29,947 nucleotides of DNA. Source: Actinomycetes bacterium. GTDB taxonomy: Bacteria > Actinomycetota > Actinomycetes > Propionibacteriales > Propionibacteriaceae. Below the pieces are notes generated by a model, which did no database searches, was not told where the DNA came from, and saw nothing but the letters and a program-made list of their open reading frames with translations. Below, one piece after another: positions 15,242 to 23,176 of this stretch. The stretch covers positions 1-29,947 of the forward strand of contig JAEZZG010000015.1 in assembly GCA_023442485.1 (NCBI GenBank). The letters are read 5' to 3'. Made by a program: the position numbers and the translations under genes. Position 1 is the stretch's first letter, and every line of letters begins with the position of its first letter.

Positions 15242-17065
15242 CTAGTCCAGGTAATCCCTAAGCACCTGAGACCTGGAAGGATGGCGCAACTTACTCATCG
15301 TCTTTGATTCAATCTGACGAATACGTTCGCGGGTGACCCCATAGACCTTACCGATCTCGTCGAGGGTCTTCGGCTGGCCGTCAGTCAAACCGAACCGCAT
15401 CGATACCACCCCGGCTTCGCGCTCAGACAAGGTATCGAGCACTTCGTGGAGCTGCTCTTGCAGCAGGGTGAAGTTGACTGCCTCTGCCGGCACGATCGCC
15501 TCGGAGTCTTCAATCAAGTCACCAAACTCAGAGTCCCCGTCCTCGCCAAGCGGAGTGTGCAGAGAGATCGGCTCTCGACCGTATTTCTGCACCTCAATGA
15601 CCTTCTCAGGGGTCATGTCGAGCTCGGCCGCCAACTCCTCCGCCGTTGGTTCCCGACCCAAGTCCTGCAACATCTGACGCTGAACTCTAGCCAGCTTGTT
15701 GATCACTTCGACCATGTGCACCGGGATGCGGATGGTACGAGCCTGGTCTGCCATGGCGCGGGTAATCGCCTGCTTGATCCACCAGGTTGCGTAGGTAGAG
15801 AACTTATAACCCTTGGTGTAGTCGAACTTCTCCACAGCACGGATCAAGCCGAGATTGCCCTCTTGGATGAGGTCGAGGAAGAGCATACCTCGGCCGGTGT
15901 AGCGCTTGGCCAAAGACACCACCAGACGTAAGTTAGCTTCGAGCAGGTGATTCTTAGCCCTACGACCGTCCTCAGCGATCCACTCGTAGTCGTCATAGTC
16001 TTCCGGCGGAATCAACTCGGGGTGTTCCACGAGCTGTTCTTCAGCGAAGAGCCCCGCTTCGATCCGAGTGGCCAGATCGACCTCTTCCTCGGCGTTGAGC
16101 AGGGCAACCTTGCCGATCTGTTTGAGATAGTCCTTGACGGGGTCTGCGGTAGCCCCGGCAGAAACAACTTGTTGTTCGGGTTCGTCCGAGTCGTCGGAGT
16201 CAGAGACGGAAAACTCCTCCGATTCTTTCCCCAATTCGTCGTTGATCTGCTTCTCGTCCTTGGCTGCCTCAGTCTGATCGAACTCGTTGTCGTCGAGTTC
16301 ATCGAGGCTGCGTTTCTTTCCGCCAATCTCGATGACGTATTCGCCGTCGATGAGTTGAGCCTCTACCTCAACACTGAGCCCGGATTCTGGATCAGTGATG
16401 GTGGCCACAGCGGAATCCTCGTCGAAAGAAATATCGACGTCGTCGCCGAGATCATCAAGATCGATATCGTCGTCATCGACCGAATTCAAATCAAAATCAT
16501 CAGCGCCGTCGATCTGATCAGGATTGTCCTCTGCGGCGTTCTCAACGCTGATCTTGGTGGTGTCTTTGGCAGGGGCTTTAGCCTTCTTGGCGGGGCTGCG
16601 ACGCTTCTTCGTCGGCTTCTCCTCAACTCCCTCGGCGACAGCCTTCTTCGCATCGGCCTTGGCTGAGGCAGATTTCGTAGCACCAGACTTAGCCGTAGCT
16701 GTTTTTGAGGCAGCAGGCTTGGCCTTGGTCTTGGTCTTGGAGGTAGCGGTGGACGCCTTAGCCTTAGCAGTAGCCGACGTCTTCGTCGCAGTTGACTTCG
16801 ATGCGGAAGTTTTCGAGGCGGACTTCGACGCAGACTTGGCAGCCGTCTTGGTCTCAGCCGCGTTTGTCTTCGTGACTGAGGTCTTGGTCTTGGAGGCGGC
16901 GGCAGTCTGATCAGCGGTCGTCTTCGTCGTCTTAGTTGATGAAGCTGCAGCGCCACTCACCTTCGTCGTCCTTGTCGAGTTAGCCTTGGCTTTCGTCGCA
17001 GACTTTGGTGATGCCGGAGTCAGATCCGGAGTGTCGCTGGCTGCTTTACTTGAACGCGTCGCCAC
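15242..17065 (-). CDS. sigA: Primary RNA polymerase sigma factor (SigA/HrdB/RpoD)
   Basis: This is the housekeeping sigma-70 factor, 607 residues. Residues 1-170 are a low-complexity basic tail rich in Lys, Ala, Thr and Ser. Residues about 180-300 are strongly acidic (for example DDDDIDLDDLGDDVD). Region 1.2 is DPVKDYLKQIG (308-318). Region 2 covers 370-440 with the -10-recognition segment TKGYKFSTYATWWIKQAITR. Region 3 is about 445-525. Region 4 is about 535-607 with the -35 helix-turn-helix around TLDEIGKVYGVTRERIRQIE. GTG 17063-17065 is the start: GGAAGGA ends 5 bases upstream. The length and split charge resemble Streptomyces HrdB and mycobacterial SigA. The gene is divergent from sigB, and a candidate promoter lies at 17135-17163. 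Confidence 0.97.
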   Translation of the reverse strand: MATRSSKAASDTPDLTPASPKSATKAKANSTRTTKVSGAAASSTKTTKTTADQTAAASKTKTSVTKTNAAETKTAAKSASKSASKTSASKSTATKTSATAKAKASTATSKTKTKAKPAASKTATAKSGATKSASAKADAKKAVAEGVEEKPTKKRRSPAKKAKAPAKDTTKISVENAAEDNPDQIDGADDFDLNSVDDDDIDLDDLGDDVDISFDEDSAVATITDPESGLSVEVEAQLIDGEYVIEIGGKKRSLDELDDNEFDQTEAAKDEKQINDELGKESEEFSVSDSDDSDEPEQQVVSAGATADPVKDYLKQIGKVALLNAEEEVDLATRIEAGLFAEEQLVEHPELIPPEDYDDYEWIAEDGRRAKNHLLEANLRLVVSLAKRYTGRGMLFLDLIQEGNLGLIRAVEKFDYTKGYKFSTYATWWIKQAITRAMADQARTIRIPVHMVEVINKLARVQRQMLQDLGREPTAEELAAELDMTPEKVIEVQKYGREPISLHTPLGEDGDSEFGDLIEDSEAIVPAEAVNFTLLQEQLHEVLDTLSEREAGVVSMRFGLTDGQPKTLDEIGKVYGVTRERIRQIESKTMSKLRHPSRSQVLRDYLD

Positions 17066-17134
17066 AAGAATCCTTCCGCTGGTGGAGTTTTGGGCACAGA
17101 AAACCCAATCGTGTCAAGAGTCGCACTCCTGTCT

Positions 17135-17163
17135 ATTGTGTCACCTCTTCCACAACTTCCCAA
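17135..17163 (-). promoter_or_regulatory. Candidate sigA promoter
   Basis: On the minus strand TTGGGA (17158-17163) and CACAAT (17135-17140) are separated by 17 bases. Transcription would start near 17128, giving a leader of about 60 nt. A consensus-like TTGACA at 17112-17117 lies closer to the gene but has no recognisable -10. Confidence 0.4.
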
Positions 17164-17343
17164 GTCTGCATGATCCAGGAGCGGGCGCAGGTCGAGGACG
17201 GTATGGAAGTGACGTCCTGAAAACACCCTGAAAAAGACGACGCTTGCCTCTACCTGCGGTCCGACCGCTACGTCCGCTCGGGTGTGACTCCGGTCCGATT
17301 CTGCCTGATGAATCTGAAAACCAGGTGAATTAAGAAGCCGTTT

Positions 17344-17369
17344 GGAATGTCTGTGGGAACGCCAGAGTT
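17344..17369 (+). promoter_or_regulatory. SigR/SigH-type promoter of sigB
   Basis: GGAAT (17344-17348), exactly 18 bases, then GTT (17367-17369). This matches the GGAAT-N18-GTT consensus of Streptomyces SigR and the related mycobacterial SigH. It lies 75 bp before the sigB start. No good sigma-70 -35/-10 pair is seen here. Mycobacterial sigB is known to be SigH-dependent. Confidence 0.65.
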
Positions 17370-17444
17370 ATAACTGATGGCAGTTGACGCGGACCCGACC
17401 AGGTCACGTCCGCATCAACCCCAGATGTAACCCAAGGAGGTTAG

Positions 17445-18362
17445 ATGGAAACCACAGCCACTGCGCAGATTACCGATATGAGCAAAGATTCCGTAGGGAT
17501 GTATCTCGAAGAGATCGCCCGCACCCCGCTCCTGACTGCCGAAGATGAGGTCGAGCTTGCTCGACGCATTGAGGCCGGTCTCTACGCCGAACAGATCATC
17601 TCCGGAGCTATCCCCAGTCCCTTCGAGGTCACCGATGAGGAACTCGACCAGATCATCGCCGAAGGACGCGAGGCGGAGCGTCGCTTTGTCCAGGCGAATC
17701 TGAGGCTGGTTGTCTCTGTTGCCCGAAAATATGGTCGCAACCAAATGCCTTTGCTCGACCTCATTCAAGAAGGCAACACGGGGCTGTTGCGCGCGGTGGA
17801 AAAATTCGACTACACCAAGGGTTATAAGTTCTCTACCTATTCGACGTGGTGGATTCGTCAGGCTATCACCCGAGGTGCCGCACAGCAGGCCCGGATCGTG
17901 CGTCTGCCTGTCCACGTTGCCGAACAAATCAACCAGGTCTCCAATACTCGTCGAATCCTCGAAAAGCAGCTCGGACGTGAACCTGAGATCGTCGAGATTG
18001 CCGAGACTTTGGAGATGGACGTCGATAAGGTCTACGACTTGATGTCGTATTCCAAGGAGCACACCTCCCTCGATGCTCCGCTAGAGGACGGCGGGGACAC
18101 CACTCTCGGTGACCTCATCGCCAAGGAAAGCGCCCCCGGCCCGGACGAAGAGTTCATGCAAGCTGAGGATCGTCGACGACTGGAGACGATGCTTGCCGAG
18201 CTGGATGAGCGCTCGGCTGACGTCGTCCGCAGACGTTACGGCTTGACCGACGGGCGGCAAGAGAAACTCGCTGATATCGGCGAAGTGTGGGGTATCACTG
18301 CCGAACGTGTGCGCCAGATTGAGCGTTCCGCTTTGGCTCGGATGCGCCAACAAGCCGCCTAG
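17445..18362 (+). CDS. sigB: Group-2 RNA polymerase sigma factor (SigB type)
   Basis: This is a non-essential-type principal-sigma paralogue of 305 residues that lacks the long N-terminal extension of SigA. It starts with region 1.2 (DSVGMYLEEIARTPLL, about 15-30). It has region 2 with TKGYKFSTYSTWWIRQAITR, region 3, and region 4 ending in ADIGEVWGITAERVRQIERS. The -10-recognition helix is nearly identical to that of SigA, so the promoter specificities should overlap. The ATG has a perfect AAGGAGG at 17434-17440. Upstream is a SigR/SigH consensus promoter, suggesting induction by thiol-oxidative or heat stress. The name follows mycobacterial SigB, the usual sigA-linked paralogue. It is not the Bacillus general-stress SigB. 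Confidence 0.93.
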   Translation: METTATAQITDMSKDSVGMYLEEIARTPLLTAEDEVELARRIEAGLYAEQIISGAIPSPFEVTDEELDQIIAEGREAERRFVQANLRLVVSVARKYGRNQMPLLDLIQEGNTGLLRAVEKFDYTKGYKFSTYSTWWIRQAITRGAAQQARIVRLPVHVAEQINQVSNTRRILEKQLGREPEIVEIAETLEMDVDKVYDLMSYSKEHTSLDAPLEDGGDTTLGDLIAKESAPGPDEEFMQAEDRRRLETMLAELDERSADVVRRRYGLTDGRQEKLADIGEVWGITAERVRQIERSALARMRQQAA

Positions 18363-18465
18363 CCGCACAGCTTCGTGAAGTGACGATCTTTGAGTCACCT
18401 CACCGCCGTAGCTGGCATGCCAGGGTGGATACAACCAGACTCTATAACGTTGAGAGAAGGATGAG

Positions 18466-18502
18466 ACGGCGGTGCTTTGGGGTTTCCCTGAGGCACCGCC
18501 GT
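18466..18502. terminator. Terminator between sigB and the thioesterase gene
   Basis: ACGGCGGTGC (18466-18475) pairs with GCACCGCCGT (18493-18502), with additional GGGG/CCC pairing inside. A weak T-rich stretch (TGGATTTA) follows on the plus strand. A third copy, CACCGCCGT (18401-18409), could pair with 18466-18474 instead. Confidence 0.7.
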
Positions 18503-18678
18503 TGGATTTAATCAGACGTTGACAGGTGCCAGCATAGGGGCGGGTTTGGGGGATGCCCCTCGAACGACCGCCCCAGCCCTTGTTCGCGATGTCAGGCGCT
18601 GGGTGAGACGAACCGAATGGCCTTGAACCATGAAGTGGCAGCGCTCTTTCCAGAAATGTCCCCAGCCTGCGCAGCCGG
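18503..18678. other. Remainder of the sigB-thioesterase intergenic region
   Basis: The gap between the convergent genes (18363-18678) is 316 bp. Besides the terminator, it has another small inverted repeat, AGGGGC/GCCCCT (about 18535-18559), and a TTGACA at 18518-18523 without a -10. I see no gene here. Confidence 0.35.
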
Positions 18679-19566
18679 TCAGTGCCGCATGGATCGTCCT
18701 CGGGTGGAATCCGGGTCAACTACCCTGATCAGCCCCTCTTGGGCGCACGCCCCAACCATTACGCCGTCTTGGAATAGGCGTCCGGAACTCAAACCTAGGG
18801 CTTGGGAGGCGGACGGGGAGACTTGGTCAAACAGAATCCATCGGTCTGCTCGGAAGGGACGGTGGAACCACATCACATGGTCGATCGAGGCTGACTGCAT
18901 CTGCTGGGACAAGAACATTACTTGGTGCGGGATCGTGCTCACCGAAAGCAGGGTGAGGTCGGACATGTAGGCGGCGAGAGCTTGGTGGAGGCGAGGAGAG
19001 TCAAAGACCGGGTCTTGGGTCTTCATCCAGATCCGCATGGTGGCGCCATGTTCGCGTCCGATAGTCTGTGATGTCACCGAGTCTCCGGCGTAGCGGACGT
19101 CGAGGGCATCCCATTCCCTGAACCAGGACGCCGCCGTCTTGAAGCGTTTAGCCATCACCTCAACCAGGCGCGGACAGTCGTTAGGGTCTGGGACGTCACC
19201 GGGGAAGGGGTCGAAGTGGTCGAGACCGGGCTCGTCGATGTGGAAGGAGCAGACGAGTTCAAAAATGGGGCGGCCGCCTTGTCGGGCGACGACTCTGCGG
19301 GTCGAGAAGGAGTTACCGTCACGCATCTTGGCGCAGTCGTAGATGATCGGGTAGTCAGTGTGTCCGGCGTGCAGGAAGAAGGCGTTCATTGAGTGCAGCC
19401 GTCGATCGGGCTCGACCGTCGCGTATGCCGCCATGATCGCTTGTGCGAGCACCTGACCGCCGAAGGTGCGTTGCAGGACCGTCTCGGGTTGGCGCCCTCT
19501 AAAGAGGCCGATCTCGATTTGTTCGAGAGCGAGAAGATCAACGAGTTCTGCAGTGCGTGTGGGCAT
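18679..19566 (-). CDS. tesB: Acyl-CoA thioesterase II (TesB-like)
   Basis: This is a double-hotdog thioesterase that hydrolyses acyl-CoA to free fatty acid and CoA, 295 residues. The first hotdog carries RTFGGQVLAQA (33-43) and the segment with SFSTRRVVARQGG (86-98). The second carries the active site. By comparison with the E. coli TesB triad Asp-Thr-Gln, the residues are D203 (MSDLTLLS), S227 (Ser for Thr, before IDHVMWFHRPF) and Q276 (AQEGLIR). The Ser substitution is common in actinobacterial members as far as I recall. The ATG at 19564-19566 lies 9 bases after the yeiH-like stop on the same strand, so the two are co-transcribed. The ribosome-binding site is weak. The link to an exporter is not explained by known biochemistry. 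Confidence 0.92.
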   Translation of the reverse strand: MPTRTAELVDLLALEQIEIGLFRGRQPETVLQRTFGGQVLAQAIMAAYATVEPDRRLHSMNAFFLHAGHTDYPIIYDCAKMRDGNSFSTRRVVARQGGRPIFELVCSFHIDEPGLDHFDPFPGDVPDPNDCPRLVEVMAKRFKTAASWFREWDALDVRYAGDSVTSQTIGREHGATMRIWMKTQDPVFDSPRLHQALAAYMSDLTLLSVSTIPHQVMFLSQQMQSASIDHVMWFHRPFRADRWILFDQVSPSASQALGLSSGRLFQDGVMVGACAQEGLIRVVDPDSTRGRSMRH

Positions 19567-19575
19567 GGTCTCACT

Positions 19576-20817
19576 CTAGCGGACCAGCAATACCCCTACC
19601 AGGGCCACAATAGCGACCAGGACGGTGGCGATGAACCCGAGCGCAATCGGCTTCCACCCCACCGATTTCAGCGCCTTGACGTCAATGCCACATCCCAGGG
19701 CGAACATCGCCATCGACAGCAGACCAGCCTGGATGTATTTGACGACACGCAAGACGTCAGCGGAGATCCATCCCAGTTTTTGATTGATGGAGGCAACGAC
19801 GACGGCACCTAAGAACCCGATGACGAAACCGGGAACGAGCGGAACCTTAGCCCCTTGGCCTGGGTGGTGTTCTTGGAACTTGCGCATCATGATTCCGATA
19901 CCGGCCATGACGGGGGCCAACATGATGACGCGGGCGAGTTTGACGATCACCGCATAGTTCAGCGCCCCTGCCGTGTGATTCTCGATGATGCCACCAGCGG
20001 CGACCACCTGGGCTACCTCGTGGATGGAGCCGCCAGCCCACAGCCCAGACACTTCGGCGTCCATCCCGAACAAGCGGGTCAGGAGTGGAACCACCGGGAT
20101 CATGATAGTGCCGTAAACAACGACCAGCGCCAAGGCCGTCGCGATCTCTTCACGCTTGGCTTTGACGACGGTCTCACACCCGGCGACGGCTGCGGCACCG
20201 CAGATGGAGAATCCACACGCAATCAAGATGCGCTGCTTGAAGTCGATCCCCATGGCTTTACCTATCAGGTTCGTGCCGAGGACACCGACGCCGACGATGG
20301 CGACCACCACGAGGATCATCCCCCACCCCAAGGCTTGGATGTCACCGAAGACGATCTGGAGACCCAGCAAGACGATGCCGATGCGCAACAATCGCTTCGC
20401 GGAGAAAGCCACACCGTCTGCGCAGACGGCAGGTACAGCGACGGTGTTTGCCAGGAGTGCACCGAGCAGAATACCGATCAACATGGCTGAGACGGTCGGT
20501 ACGAAGTGATTGATAACGAGGGCGACGACGGTGCCGAGCAGGCATAGGCCGATCCCTGGCAGGAAGGTCTTCACCCAGGAGATGATGTGTCCATCGGTGT
20601 TCTTCGCTGCTACAGATGAGGTAGAAACTTCGGGGTTGCCTGCCGCGTGATCCTCGGCAGTTCCATCCTTGCCACGCGATGCGGGATCAGTGACCGAGTT
20701 TGGCTGAGAAGGAACGAGGGGCGTGCCGGCGGGATATTGATTGGCTGGCGTGCTGGTCCCACCGGCACGCCTAGAATGTGGCTCTGTTATTTCACGGTCT
20801 CGGTCAGTGTTGGACAC
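19576..20817 (-). CDS. YeiH/UPF0324 family putative sulfate exporter
   Basis: This is a membrane protein of the YeiH (UPF0324, PSE) family, 413 residues. Residues 1-78 are hydrophilic, proline- and serine-rich and probably disordered, longer than in E. coli YeiH. About ten to eleven hydrophobic helices follow. Family-typical segments are seen: RIGIVLLGLQI, IACGFSICGAAA, and WAGGSIHEVAQVVAAG. The sulfate-export role is a database-style prediction, not proven. The start is GTG 20815-20817. TAGGGT (20824-20829, minus strand) ends 6 bases upstream, predicting a leaderless mRNA. The gene is divergent from a LysR regulator, matching the yeiH-yeiE arrangement of enterobacteria, and leads into the thioesterase gene. 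Confidence 0.9.
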   Translation of the reverse strand: MSNTDRDREITEPHSRRAGGTSTPANQYPAGTPLVPSQPNSVTDPASRGKDGTAEDHAAGNPEVSTSSVAAKNTDGHIISWVKTFLPGIGLCLLGTVVALVINHFVPTVSAMLIGILLGALLANTVAVPAVCADGVAFSAKRLLRIGIVLLGLQIVFGDIQALGWGMILVVVAIVGVGVLGTNLIGKAMGIDFKQRILIACGFSICGAAAVAGCETVVKAKREEIATALALVVVYGTIMIPVVPLLTRLFGMDAEVSGLWAGGSIHEVAQVVAAGGIIENHTAGALNYAVIVKLARVIMLAPVMAGIGIMMRKFQEHHPGQGAKVPLVPGFVIGFLGAVVVASINQKLGWISADVLRVVKYIQAGLLSMAMFALGCGIDVKALKSVGWKPIALGFIATVLVAIVALVGVLLVR

Positions 20818-20899
20818 ATGAAAACCCTAGGTGATTGCCGTTTCACTAGGAATGATCAAAATGGCCGTACGGTATATCAGATCGGCATAGGCTGGTTCA
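20818..20899. promoter_or_regulatory. Divergent promoter/operator region of yeiH-like and LysR genes
   Basis: These 82 bp should carry both promoters. -10-like boxes lie 6 bases from each start: TAGGGT on minus (20824-20829) and TAGGCT on plus (20888-20893). A palindrome CCGTACGG (20865-20872) and AT-rich flanks suit a LysR operator. The operator assignment is inference. Confidence 0.45.
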
Positions 20900-21799
20900 G
20901 TGATGATCCCTGATTTCCGTACCTTGCAACTGTTGGTTCTTGTCGGGGAACTCGGCTCAGTGGCGAAGGCGGCGAATACTCTGGAGATTCCTCAACCCAA
21001 CGCGTCGAGGATGTTGAGCCGGATGGAGAGGCAACTCGGGACGACGCTGTTGATTCGCACCCCGCTTGGATCGAAGCTCACCCTCGAAGGAGAGGCGGTG
21101 GCGAGATGGTCACAGCCGGTCCTCGATCAGATTGAGTTGTGGAATGCTGGGGTGGACTCTTTGCGGGACGATATTCAGTCCCAGCTTTCGGTGGCGGCTT
21201 CGCAGACCATCGCCGAGTATCTTGCCCCGGGGTGGCTAGCCGGATTCCAAATCTCACACCCGGCCACATCGGTGACATTGCGGGTGGCGAACTCGGCCCA
21301 GGTTATGTCACTCGTGAGGGAAGGCCTGGTGTCGCTGGGCTTCATCGAGACACCGGATGCGCCCCCCGATTTGCAGTCAACGATTATCCAAAGGGATCGA
21401 CTGATCCTCGTGGTTGCCCCTGGGCATCCGTGGGCGACCCGGACGTCACCTGTGTCCTTGGCTCGGCTCGCAGCAACCCCGCTGGTTTGCCGTGAGGAAG
21501 GATCTGGAACCAGGCTGACTTACCTGAAAGCCTTGGCGGGCTACTCCCTAGCACCTCCGGCATGTGAAGTCTGGTCCAATGCGGCAGTGGTGGGGACGAC
21601 GGTGGGCGGACTTGCCCCGGCAATGCTGTCATTGCTGGTGGTGGCTCCCCTGATCCAGGCTGGGCGCCTGGTCCAGGTTAAAACTGCCGAGCCGCAGAGA
21701 TTTATCCGGCCATTGAGGGCGGTATGGCGCAGAACTGAACAGATGATCGGGTTGAGTGCCGACTTTGTCCGCCAGGCCAGCAATCCAGCCGGGGCTTAG
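20900..21799 (+). CDS. LysR family transcriptional regulator
   Basis: This is a 299-residue LysR-type regulator. The N-terminal winged helix-turn-helix spans about residues 5-65 (with LGSVAKAANTLEIPQPNASR as recognition region and a following TLLIRTPLGSKLTLEGE). A substrate-binding domain of the periplasmic-binding fold runs from about 92 to the end. Its divergent position to a YeiH-family exporter indicates that it controls that gene, as YeiE does next to yeiH, with an anion-type ligand being likely. This is inference. The start is GTG 20900 or ATG 20903. TAGGCT ends 6 bases before the GTG and no ribosome-binding site is present, which favours leaderless initiation at the GTG. It converges on the aminotransferase gene. 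Confidence 0.9.
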   Translation: MMIPDFRTLQLLVLVGELGSVAKAANTLEIPQPNASRMLSRMERQLGTTLLIRTPLGSKLTLEGEAVARWSQPVLDQIELWNAGVDSLRDDIQSQLSVAASQTIAEYLAPGWLAGFQISHPATSVTLRVANSAQVMSLVREGLVSLGFIETPDAPPDLQSTIIQRDRLILVVAPGHPWATRTSPVSLARLAATPLVCREEGSGTRLTYLKALAGYSLAPPACEVWSNAAVVGTTVGGLAPAMLSLLVVAPLIQAGRLVQVKTAEPQRFIRPLRAVWRRTEQMIGLSADFVRQASNPAGA

Positions 21800-21843
21800 A
21801 CCAGGCCAGATGCCTTGGTGCGGGGTGCTCCCCACTCAGCTTG

Positions 21844-21859
21844 AACCCTAGCGAGGGTT
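21844..21859. terminator. Weak hairpin between convergent lysR and aminotransferase genes
   Basis: AACCCT (21844-21849) pairs with AGGGTT (21854-21859) around AGCG. It lies in the 122-bp gap between the two stops. No T-run is present. It is the only terminator candidate there. Confidence 0.35.
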
Positions 21860-21921
21860 GATCACGGTCTGGGCTGGATTCCTTGGCCTCGTTTGAAGAT
21901 TGCCGGTCTGTGGGCTTGTCC

Positions 21922-23121
21922 TCAGCCAATCACCGAGGCGATCGCGTCTGCAACATAGTTGATGTTGCTGGCGTTGAGGGCAGCCACGCAGATTCGTCCC
22001 GAGGAAGTGCCATAAATGCCGTAGTCATCGGCGAGTTTGGCCATCTCTTCGGCAGTGAGACCACAGAAAGAAAACATGCCGACTTGTTGGTTGATGAAGC
22101 CCATGTCGCGGGCGACATTGCGTTGTTCGAGGCCTGCAACCAGTTCGTTGCGCACTCGCTTGATCCGGTCGCGCATCTGGTCAAGCTCGCCCCTCCACTG
22201 GGTGCGGAGTTGAGCATCGTTGAGGACGGTGGCGACGAGCTCCGCCCCATAGGTGGGCGGGTTGGAGTACATGGTGCGGATGATCACTTTGAGCTGACTG
22301 CGAACCCGCTGTGCCTCATCGGGGTTCTCACACACGACAGAGACGGTGCCGATTCGTTCACCGTACAGCGACATGGTCTTGGAGTAGGAGGTGGCGACGA
22401 CGAAGCTCATCCCCGACGCCAGTAAGGCCCGGATCAGGTAGGCGTCTTCGTCAATGGATCGAGCGAAACCCTGGTAGGCCATGTCGACGAAGGGAACTAG
22501 GCCGCGAGCCGAGCAGATCTCGATGATTCGGTCGTGCTGATCCTCGGTGAGGTCAAAGCCGGTTGGGTTGTGACAGCAGGCGTGAAGGACGACGACGGTT
22601 CCGGCGGTGGCGGCTTCGAGGTCTGCCGTCATGGCGTCGAAGTCCACGGCCGAGGTCTGCCGGTCGTAGTAGCGGTATTTGCCGACTTGGAAACCGGCAG
22701 ACTCGAAAATTCCGATGTGGTTGGCCCAGGTAGGGTCGGAGACTAAGACGGTGGCGGCTGGATTGGCGTGGTGCAGCATGGCGGCTCCGAGTCGCAACCC
22801 ACCGGTTCCGGCTAGAGACTGAGCGGTGACGAGGCGGCCTTGGCGAACAGCGTCACTGTCGTCCCCAAAAATCAAGGATTGACTGGCTGTGATGAAGTCT
22901 TTCAGGCCATCGATGGGCAGATAAGGGCGTGGCCGCAAATTGGCGGCGAGGCGGCGTTCAGCTTCGGCGACACAGGTAAGCAGCGGCAATCGTCCGGACT
23001 CATCTGTATAGGCTCCGACACCGAGATTGACCTTATCCGGGCGAGAATCTGCGAGGAATTTCTCAGTCAGACCGAGGATCGGATCTGCCGGCGCTGCGGA
23101 TACCGCAGAAAAGATGGTCAT
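21922..23121 (-). CDS. Aromatic amino acid / aspartate aminotransferase (class I, TyrB/AspC-like)
   Basis: This is a PLP-dependent transaminase of the AspC/TyrB subgroup, 399 residues. It should transfer the amino group between an aromatic amino acid or aspartate and 2-oxoglutarate. Visible residues, numbered from ATG 23121, are NLGVGAY (33-39), HACCHNPTG with the PLP-contacting Asn about 185, D213 and Y216 in FVDMAYQG, the Schiff-base Lys about 248 in SYSKTMSLYGER, and the carboxylate-binding Arg in SSGRICVAAL near the C-terminus. The ATG is chosen because GAGAGG ends 6 bases upstream; an in-frame TTG two codons earlier is less likely. Aromatic versus aspartate preference cannot be settled here. 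The leader has a promoter-like pair (23177-23204) and a hairpin with a T-run (23145-23165). Confidence 0.9.
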   Translation of the reverse strand: MTIFSAVSAAPADPILGLTEKFLADSRPDKVNLGVGAYTDESGRLPLLTCVAEAERRLAANLRPRPYLPIDGLKDFITASQSLIFGDDSDAVRQGRLVTAQSLAGTGGLRLGAAMLHHANPAATVLVSDPTWANHIGIFESAGFQVGKYRYYDRQTSAVDFDAMTADLEAATAGTVVVLHACCHNPTGFDLTEDQHDRIIEICSARGLVPFVDMAYQGFARSIDEDAYLIRALLASGMSFVVATSYSKTMSLYGERIGTVSVVCENPDEAQRVRSQLKVIIRTMYSNPPTYGAELVATVLNDAQLRTQWRGELDQMRDRIKRVRNELVAGLEQRNVARDMGFINQQVGMFSFCGLTAEEMAKLADDYGIYGTSSGRICVAALNASNINYVADAIASVIG

Positions 23122-23144
23122 GGTCAACCTCTCGAATGCATCGG

Positions 23145-23165
23145 AAAAGGCAGGTTAGCCCTGCC
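23145..23165 (-). terminator. Hairpin plus T-run in the leader of the aminotransferase gene
   Basis: On the minus strand GGCAGG pairs with CCTGCC across GCTAA (23149-23165), followed by TTTT (23145-23148). It lies between the predicted promoter and the ribosome-binding site. It could be an attenuator or a terminator for read-through from hrpA. Confidence 0.5.
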
Positions 23166-23176
23166 ACATCGTCAAT

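Noticed and set aside
15947..16666. Plus-strand open frame of 239 codons antisense to sigA
   Set aside because: It mirrors the low-complexity GC-biased codons of sigA, has no ribosome-binding site and its hydrophobic repeats derive from the antisense of acidic codons.
17112..17117. Consensus-like TTGACA upstream of sigA as its -35
   Set aside because: No -10-like sequence follows at 16-18 bases on the minus strand; the pair at 17135-17163 fits better.
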